Assembly: GCA_046594635.1 (NCBI GenBank)
Contig: JBKJRR010000295.1
Coordinates: 1-18,352, forward strand
Reading direction: 5' to 3'
DNA: 18,352 nucleotides
From: CAISIP01 sp046594635
GTDB lineage: Bacteria > Pseudomonadota > Gammaproteobacteria > Burkholderiales > Burkholderiaceae_C
The translations under genes were made by a program, and so were the position numbers. Numbering within the stretch: the first letter of the stretch is position 1; every line of letters begins with the position of its first letter. Shown piece after piece: positions 14,136 to 18,352 of the stretch. Under the pieces are notes generated by a model. It saw only the letters and a list, made by a program, of their open reading frames with translations. It ran no database searches and was not told the DNA's origin.

Positions 14136-15449
14136 AAGAAGCGGTCGCTGGCGGCCAACATCCGCAAGTTCTGGCATGACTGCCTGCGCCGCGTGTTCTC
14201 GCTGTTCCCGCAGTCGGTGCGGTTCGCTATTTTTCGGTCGTTCGTCGACTGCGATGCGGCACCGGATGAACGTCTGGTGCTCAAGATCGCCGAAACCCAG
14301 GAAGAACTCGAAGCCTGCTTCAAACTGCTGCATGACGCATATGTGAGCAGTGGCTTCATGAAGCCGGCGCCGTCCGGTCTGCGGGCGACGATTTACCACG
14401 CCTTGCCGACAACCACCACCTTGTGTGCCAAATTCGACGGCCAGGTCGTGGGAACCATGTCGCTGATTCGCGAAAGCGTATTCGGATTTCCGCTGCAGGC
14501 GATCTTCGACCTCAAGGCGGTGCGAGCCCGGGGCGGGAAAATTGCCGAAGTCTCCGCGCTGGCGGTGCACCCCGACTTTCGCAAGACCGGCGGGGCCATT
14601 CTGTTCCCGCTGATGAAGTTCATGTACGAGTACTGCACCACGTTCTTCGACACCCGACACCTGGTGATCGCCGTGCATCCGAACCGCATCGAGATGTATG
14701 AGTCGCTGCTCTTCTTCAAACGGCTGTCCGAAAACAAGGTCGACAACTATGACTTTGCCAACGGCGCACCGGCCGTAGGTGCGACGCTGGACCTGCTCAG
14801 GGCGCCGAAAAAATACAAGAATACGTACGCGAACAAGCCACAGCGCAAGAACTTGTTTGAATACTTCGTGCGCACCAAGTTGCCCAACATCCTCCTGCCG
14901 CAGCGGCGATACCACACCACGAACGATCCGGTGATGACAACCGGGTTGCTGGACTACTTCTTCAATCAGCGAACGCAGGTGTTCGAGCATCTGACCGATC
15001 GCGAGAAGATGCTGTTGCGTTCGATCTACGACCTGCCGGAACACCAGAAGATGCTGCCGAAAATGACCGTGCCCCCAAAGAGTGGCGCGCAATTGCGTCA
15101 GCACCAGCGTTATTCGCTCAAATGCCCCGGCAACTTCGTGATCCGGTCGGATGGCAAGGTCCACGCGTCGTCACTGCAGGTGGTGGAACTGTCCGTCTTC
15201 GGATTTCTTGCGCACTCGGACATCGAGATTCCGACCCGCGTATGGGGCGAGGCGACCATTCAACTGGGCAATGCAGAGCAGTCGACGGTGCAGGCCATGG
15301 CGGTACGCGGCAAGTCCTCGGGTAATCACAACTTCTACGGATTCACATTGGCCGAACCCGATGAATCCTGGCGCAAATTTGTCGGGGCACTGACGTCCGG
15401 CATCACGCACGAAGACCTGGAAAACGCGACGCGCTACATGGCGGACTGA
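14133..15449 (+). CDS. FeeM-like N-acyl amino acid synthase (GNAT fold) fused to a PilZ domain
   Basis: The 438-residue protein has two parts. Residues about 48-225 form a GNAT-type core of the FeeM N-acyl amino acid synthase family: LLHDAYVSSGFM (65-76), PTTTTLCAKFDGQVVGTMSLI (92-112), IFDLKAV (124-130), the acyl-donor-binding IAEVSALAVHPDFRKTGGA (137-155), and the NPxxxxxYESLLFFKRL segment (183-198). FeeM enzymes join long acyl chains from acyl-ACP to amino acids and have been linked to exosortase/PEP-CTERM loci. Residues about 320-430 form a PilZ domain with RxxxR (R322-R326) and ExSxxG (E352-S354-G357) where D/NxSxxG is usual; this is the c-di-GMP binding signature. A basic, partly amphipathic N-terminus (KKRSLAANIRKFW) may bind membrane. 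The gene follows manC after 75 bases with no terminator seen. The acyl product and c-di-GMP control are inference. Confidence 0.85.
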   Translation: MKKRSLAANIRKFWHDCLRRVFSLFPQSVRFAIFRSFVDCDAAPDERLVLKIAETQEELEACFKLLHDAYVSSGFMKPAPSGLRATIYHALPTTTTLCAKFDGQVVGTMSLIRESVFGFPLQAIFDLKAVRARGGKIAEVSALAVHPDFRKTGGAILFPLMKFMYEYCTTFFDTRHLVIAVHPNRIEMYESLLFFKRLSENKVDNYDFANGAPAVGATLDLLRAPKKYKNTYANKPQRKNLFEYFVRTKLPNILLPQRRYHTTNDPVMTTGLLDYFFNQRTQVFEHLTDREKMLLRSIYDLPEHQKMLPKMTVPPKSGAQLRQHQRYSLKCPGNFVIRSDGKVHASSLQVVELSVFGFLAHSDIEIPTRVWGEATIQLGNAEQSTVQAMAVRGKSSGNHNFYGFTLAEPDESWRKFVGALTSGITHEDLENATRYMAD

Positions 15450-15476
15450 ATGTCCGCCGCCTCCGTTGCGTTCGCG

Positions 15477-16268
15477 TTACTTGAGTCGCGCCGCGTCGAG
15501 CAACTCCTGCACGTATCGGGACGGTATCGCATAACTGATACCGGAAGGCTGGCTCAATGCGGACTCGCGCGAGCCCTTGATGAACACCATATTGACGACA
15601 CCCAGAACATCACCCGTGTCGGGGTCGAATAAGGGACCACCACTGTTTCCGGGGTAAGCCGTGCCATCGAGCTGAAAGATGCTGAACTGACCGGTACGAA
15701 CGCTGCGAATGGTTGCCTCATTGAGTTGACGGGCGCTGGGCGTGGGCATCGCGGCGGGTGTGATCGACGAGATCAGGGCGCGGTGCGTGACCGGCGAGAA
15801 CCCGAGTGCGCCACCGATGGGAAAGCCCATGAACGCGACCGCCTGACCTTCCCGTGCCGCGTTGGAGTCGCCGATCAGCATGGCCGGTGCTGGCGCCCCC
15901 TCAAAACGCAACAACGCCAGGTCATGCACCTTGTCGACCTGTACCACCGTCGCCTGGCGCATCGAAAGATCACCGCCAGCACGCCGAACCTGTACCACCA
16001 TGCTGGCATTGGCCATGTTCTCGCTGGCCTCGGGCAGGACATGGAAATTGGTAATGACCAGGGTGCCGTCACCGACGACAAAGCCGCTGCCGCGCATGCG
16101 AAAACGCGGGCTGTCGGTGCTGCGGAAGGAACCGACCACGACCAAAGCGGGTTTGATCCGGGCGACGGTGTCAGGGAGGTCGGCGTAAGCCGGGCGAGTC
16201 AGGGATGCGAACAGCACAAGTGCCGTTGCGACTGCGATTGTCCGGGCACTGGGTAGGACGCGATTCAT
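15477..16268 (-). CDS. Secreted trypsin-like serine protease (S1C/HtrA-like, no PDZ)
   Basis: The 263-residue protein starts with a signal peptide: a short basic N-terminus (MNRVLPSAR), a hydrophobic core (residues 11-22) and an AYA-D cleavage site at 29/30. The catalytic triad is complete: His76 in TNFHVL, Asp116 in KVHDLALLRF and Ser209 in YPGNSGGPLFD. No PDZ domain follows, so it is a minimal periplasmic or exported HtrA-type enzyme. The ATG at 16268 is preferred because it places the signal peptide right at the start; longer frames to 16331 or 16340 exist but add an implausible N-terminus. The gene lies 87 bases after prsT on the same strand and probably shares its transcript. It converges with the acyltransferase gene, leaving only 27 bases between stops. 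Its substrate is unknown. Confidence 0.87.
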   Translation of the reverse strand: MNRVLPSARTIAVATALVLFASLTRPAYADLPDTVARIKPALVVVGSFRSTDSPRFRMRGSGFVVGDGTLVITNFHVLPEASENMANASMVVQVRRAGGDLSMRQATVVQVDKVHDLALLRFEGAPAPAMLIGDSNAAREGQAVAFMGFPIGGALGFSPVTHRALISSITPAAMPTPSARQLNEATIRSVRTGQFSIFQLDGTAYPGNSGGPLFDPDTGDVLGVVNMVFIKGSRESALSQPSGISYAIPSRYVQELLDAARLK

Positions 16269-16355
16269 CGCAAAACACACGGCTTGCCATGCCCGCGATG
16301 CCAACACCGCGACAACCGGTTGGTCACGCATCATTCCCACCGACCCATGTGCGGG

Positions 16356-18352
16356 CTAAAGGCTCTTGAGCAATTCAGCCACTTGCGCCTGGCCACCGAA
16401 CTTGTCACCCATTTTGGCCACGTCGTCCAGTTCCTTGCGGGCAAGATCCTTGTTGCCGCCCTTGATGTGGATCTTGGCAAGGTTCAGCTTGTAAAGCCCG
16501 TTGGTGGACTGCAGCGCGACCGCCTTGTTCTGCCATTCCAGGGCCTTGGCCTGTTCGCCCTTGTCCAGCAGCAGCATCGCCAACGTGTCCATGTATGCCG
16601 GCTGCGTGGGGACCAGTGCGATGGCCTTTTCAGCATAGGCGATGGCACCGTCCTTTTTCAACTGGCCGGTTACCCACGCCAGGTTGTTGAAGGCAATCGC
16701 GTTGTTCGGCTCGAGCTCGATCAGCTCCTTGTAGAGCTTCTCTGCCCCCAAAAAATTCTTCGTCGTGATCGCGCTGTTGGCCAGCGCCATCCGCATCACC
16801 GCATCTTTCGGGTTGTCACGCAACCAGCTGGCCGCGAACTTGTCCGCATCGGCAGTCTTGCCACTGACCATCAATACGCCATGCACTTTGATGGCCAACA
16901 CAGGGAAGGTCCCTTGTTTGAGGCCCGCGCGATAGCCCTCAGCTGCCACATCCCATTTTTTCTGCGCCGCTGCGATGTCACCCTCAAACTGATAGCCGAT
17001 CGCCGCCTTCGGACGCTGCTTTTGAATCGCGCGCGCCAGCGCAGTCGCCTCAGTGTAATTCTTCGCATCCAGCGCCAGGAGAATCAGGCCACGCTGCGCG
17101 TCGAGCAGGTCTGGTTTGATGTCCAGCGCACGCCGCAGACTTTGGGTTGCTGCGCTCTTGTCCTTGGCCGAAAGGGAGGCCTCGGCCAAGCGCAGGTGTG
17201 GCAACGGTGAACCGGGCTGCATTGCCGCCACCTTGTTGAAGCTGATCAAGGCCTGATTGGTATCGCCGGACGCCAGCTGCGCGCGCCCCAGTGCATCCAG
17301 AATCTCATGGCTGTCTGGAATCGCTGCCACGGCATTTTGCGCTGCCGACAAGGCCAGCTTGGTGTCTTTGCTGCGCAGATGCAGATCCACCAGCAGCAGG
17401 CGTGGCACCTTCTCGGTCGGATTGGCGGTAATGGCGCGCGTAATCAACTCGGCGACCTCTTCCTTGCCGCCACCTTCGCGCGCGCGTAACTCCGCCAAAG
17501 CCAGAAGTGCCTGGGGCTGCTTTGGCTCCTTGGCCAGCACCGCCTCGAAACGCTTGCGTGCCAACTCCGGCTTCTTGTCGGCAAGATCGAGTGCCGCCAG
17601 ACTCGCAACCGCCGGCATGTACATCGGGTCGATTTCAATCGCCCGCTCAAATGCCTTGCGCGCACCAGCGACATCCTTCTTGGCCAGCAAGGTGCGGGCA
17701 CGCAGATTGGACGCCAGGGGACTTTTCGGCTGCTTTTTCTCCAGGCCATCAATGGCTTTGAGCGCCTTGTCCAACTCGCCGCGCCGAAGGCTCACGCTGA
17801 TCAATGCCATGTCCGCCATGGTTCCGCTATCGGAGTCGGCGATGGCCTGCAAGTCAATGAGTCCGGACGCATTTCCTGCAGCAAGCTGGGTCAATGCCAA
17901 AGCCGTTCTGGGGCGCGGGTTCTTCGGATCCTGGCGTGCGGCTTTTGCAAAATACTCTTCCGCCTTCTTGATATCGCCAGTTTGCAAAAAGGCTTCACCT
18001 GCCAGCGCACTGATGGCGGGGTCGGTATCCGCTTCTTTCAGCAAGGGCTGCAACGTCGCCACGGCTTTGTCCAACTGGCCTGAGCGCAGATAGGATGTGG
18101 TCAGCAGGCGACGCACCAGGCTGGACTGCGGTGCGGTGGACAAGGCCTTGGACAGATAAGTCTCCGCCTGCACAGGCGTTCCAGCCTGAAGCTCGATCGC
18201 ACCGGCCAGCGCGAGTGCCTGAATACTGTCCGGGGCGACCTTGAGCAATTGCAGCGCGAACTCTTTTGCTTTCTTGAAATCTTTCTGCTGATACGCCAAC
18301 TGGGTCTCAAAATAACGCGTGGTCGGGTTATTGGGTGCCTGCTGCTTGACGG
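16356..18352 (-). CDS. prsT: PEP-CTERM system TPR-repeat protein PrsT, C-terminal part
   Basis: The frame is open from the right window edge to its stop at 16356, so about 664 C-terminal residues are visible and the N-terminus, including any signal sequence, is missing. The family is about 930 residues long, so roughly the last two-thirds is here. The protein is built almost wholly of tetratricopeptide repeats, for example AKEFALQLLKVAPDSIQALALAGAIE, KKAEEYFAKAARQDPKNPRPRTALA and ARKAFERAIEIDPMYMPAVASLAALD, ending GGQAQVAELLKSL. PrsT proteins accompany exosortase and PEP-CTERM EPS loci and are taken to act in the periplasm or outer membrane as assembly scaffolds. A TTG at 18299 is not the start, because the frame continues upstream of it. 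Confidence 0.9.
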   Translation of the reverse strand, partial: VKQQAPNNPTTRYFETQLAYQQKDFKKAKEFALQLLKVAPDSIQALALAGAIELQAGTPVQAETYLSKALSTAPQSSLVRRLLTTSYLRSGQLDKAVATLQPLLKEADTDPAISALAGEAFLQTGDIKKAEEYFAKAARQDPKNPRPRTALALTQLAAGNASGLIDLQAIADSDSGTMADMALISVSLRRGELDKALKAIDGLEKKQPKSPLASNLRARTLLAKKDVAGARKAFERAIEIDPMYMPAVASLAALDLADKKPELARKRFEAVLAKEPKQPQALLALAELRAREGGGKEEVAELITRAITANPTEKVPRLLLVDLHLRSKDTKLALSAAQNAVAAIPDSHEILDALGRAQLASGDTNQALISFNKVAAMQPGSPLPHLRLAEASLSAKDKSAATQSLRRALDIKPDLLDAQRGLILLALDAKNYTEATALARAIQKQRPKAAIGYQFEGDIAAAQKKWDVAAEGYRAGLKQGTFPVLAIKVHGVLMVSGKTADADKFAASWLRDNPKDAVMRMALANSAITTKNFLGAEKLYKELIELEPNNAIAFNNLAWVTGQLKKDGAIAYAEKAIALVPTQPAYMDTLAMLLLDKGEQAKALEWQNKAVALQSTNGLYKLNLAKIHIKGGNKDLARKELDDVAKMGDKFGGQAQVAELLKSL

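Noticed and set aside
12309..15164. A 951-codon open frame on the minus strand opposite manC and the acyltransferase gene
   Set aside because: It lies antisense to genes with clear motifs and full-length homology, has a low-complexity His/Arg/Gln-rich translation with no recognisable domain, and is the expected shadow in GC-rich DNA.
1..18352. tRNA, rRNA, CRISPR array, insertion sequence or PEP-CTERM sorting signal
   Set aside because: I looked for these and saw no spaced repeat array, cloverleaf-like stretch, transposase motif or PEP-plus-helix C-terminus in any frame that I judged to be a real gene.

Overview
The window looks like a stretch of chromosome from a GC-rich Gram-negative bacterium, most likely a betaproteobacterium. 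It carries part of an exosortase/PEP-CTERM type exopolysaccharide (EPS) locus. The markers are an EpsD-like peptidyl-prolyl isomerase at the left edge, a PEP-CTERM-system TPR protein (PrsT) at the right edge, and a FeeM-type N-acyl amino acid synthase next to it. The exosortase itself, glycosyltransferases and polymer export genes are not in view. The taxonomic call is inference from gene content and base composition.

Layout, left to right. 1-426 (+): C-terminal end of an epsD-like gene. 703-1049 (+): a decayed 5' third of an rfbB gene, followed by a tightly packed rfbD-rfbA-rfbC run (1080-3483). 3612-5540 (-): an accessory block of vapC, vapB and a fic gene. It contains a REP-like palindrome with a tandem repeat, and three phased operator-like half-sites lie upstream of fic. 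5727-7049 (+): UDP-glucose 6-dehydrogenase. 7077-7835 (-): a two-helix membrane protein of unknown role. 8078-14057 (+): intact rfbB, wecB, galE, an NDP-sugar pyrophosphorylase and a bifunctional manC. 14133-15449 (+): a FeeM-like acyltransferase fused to a C-terminal PilZ domain. 15477-18352 (-): a secreted trypsin-like serine protease downstream of prsT.

The nucleotide-sugar genes together could supply dTDP-L-rhamnose (RfbA, B, D, C), UDP-glucuronate (Ugd), UDP-ManNAc (WecB), UDP-galactose/glucose (GalE) and GDP-mannose (ManC). That is a full precursor set for an acidic heteropolysaccharide. The rhamnose pathway needs the RfbB at 8078, because the copy next to rfbD is truncated.

The points most worth a second look are the FeeM-PilZ fusion (a possible c-di-GMP-responsive lipid synthase in an EPS/exosortase locus), the rfbB relic, a TAA codon inside the conserved N-terminal coding region of fic, the 20-bp-phased half-sites upstream of fic, and an apparent 22-nt insertion at the start of the NDP-sugar pyrophosphorylase. 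No tRNA, rRNA, CRISPR array or transposase was seen, and no gene-free stretch exceeds 300 bases.
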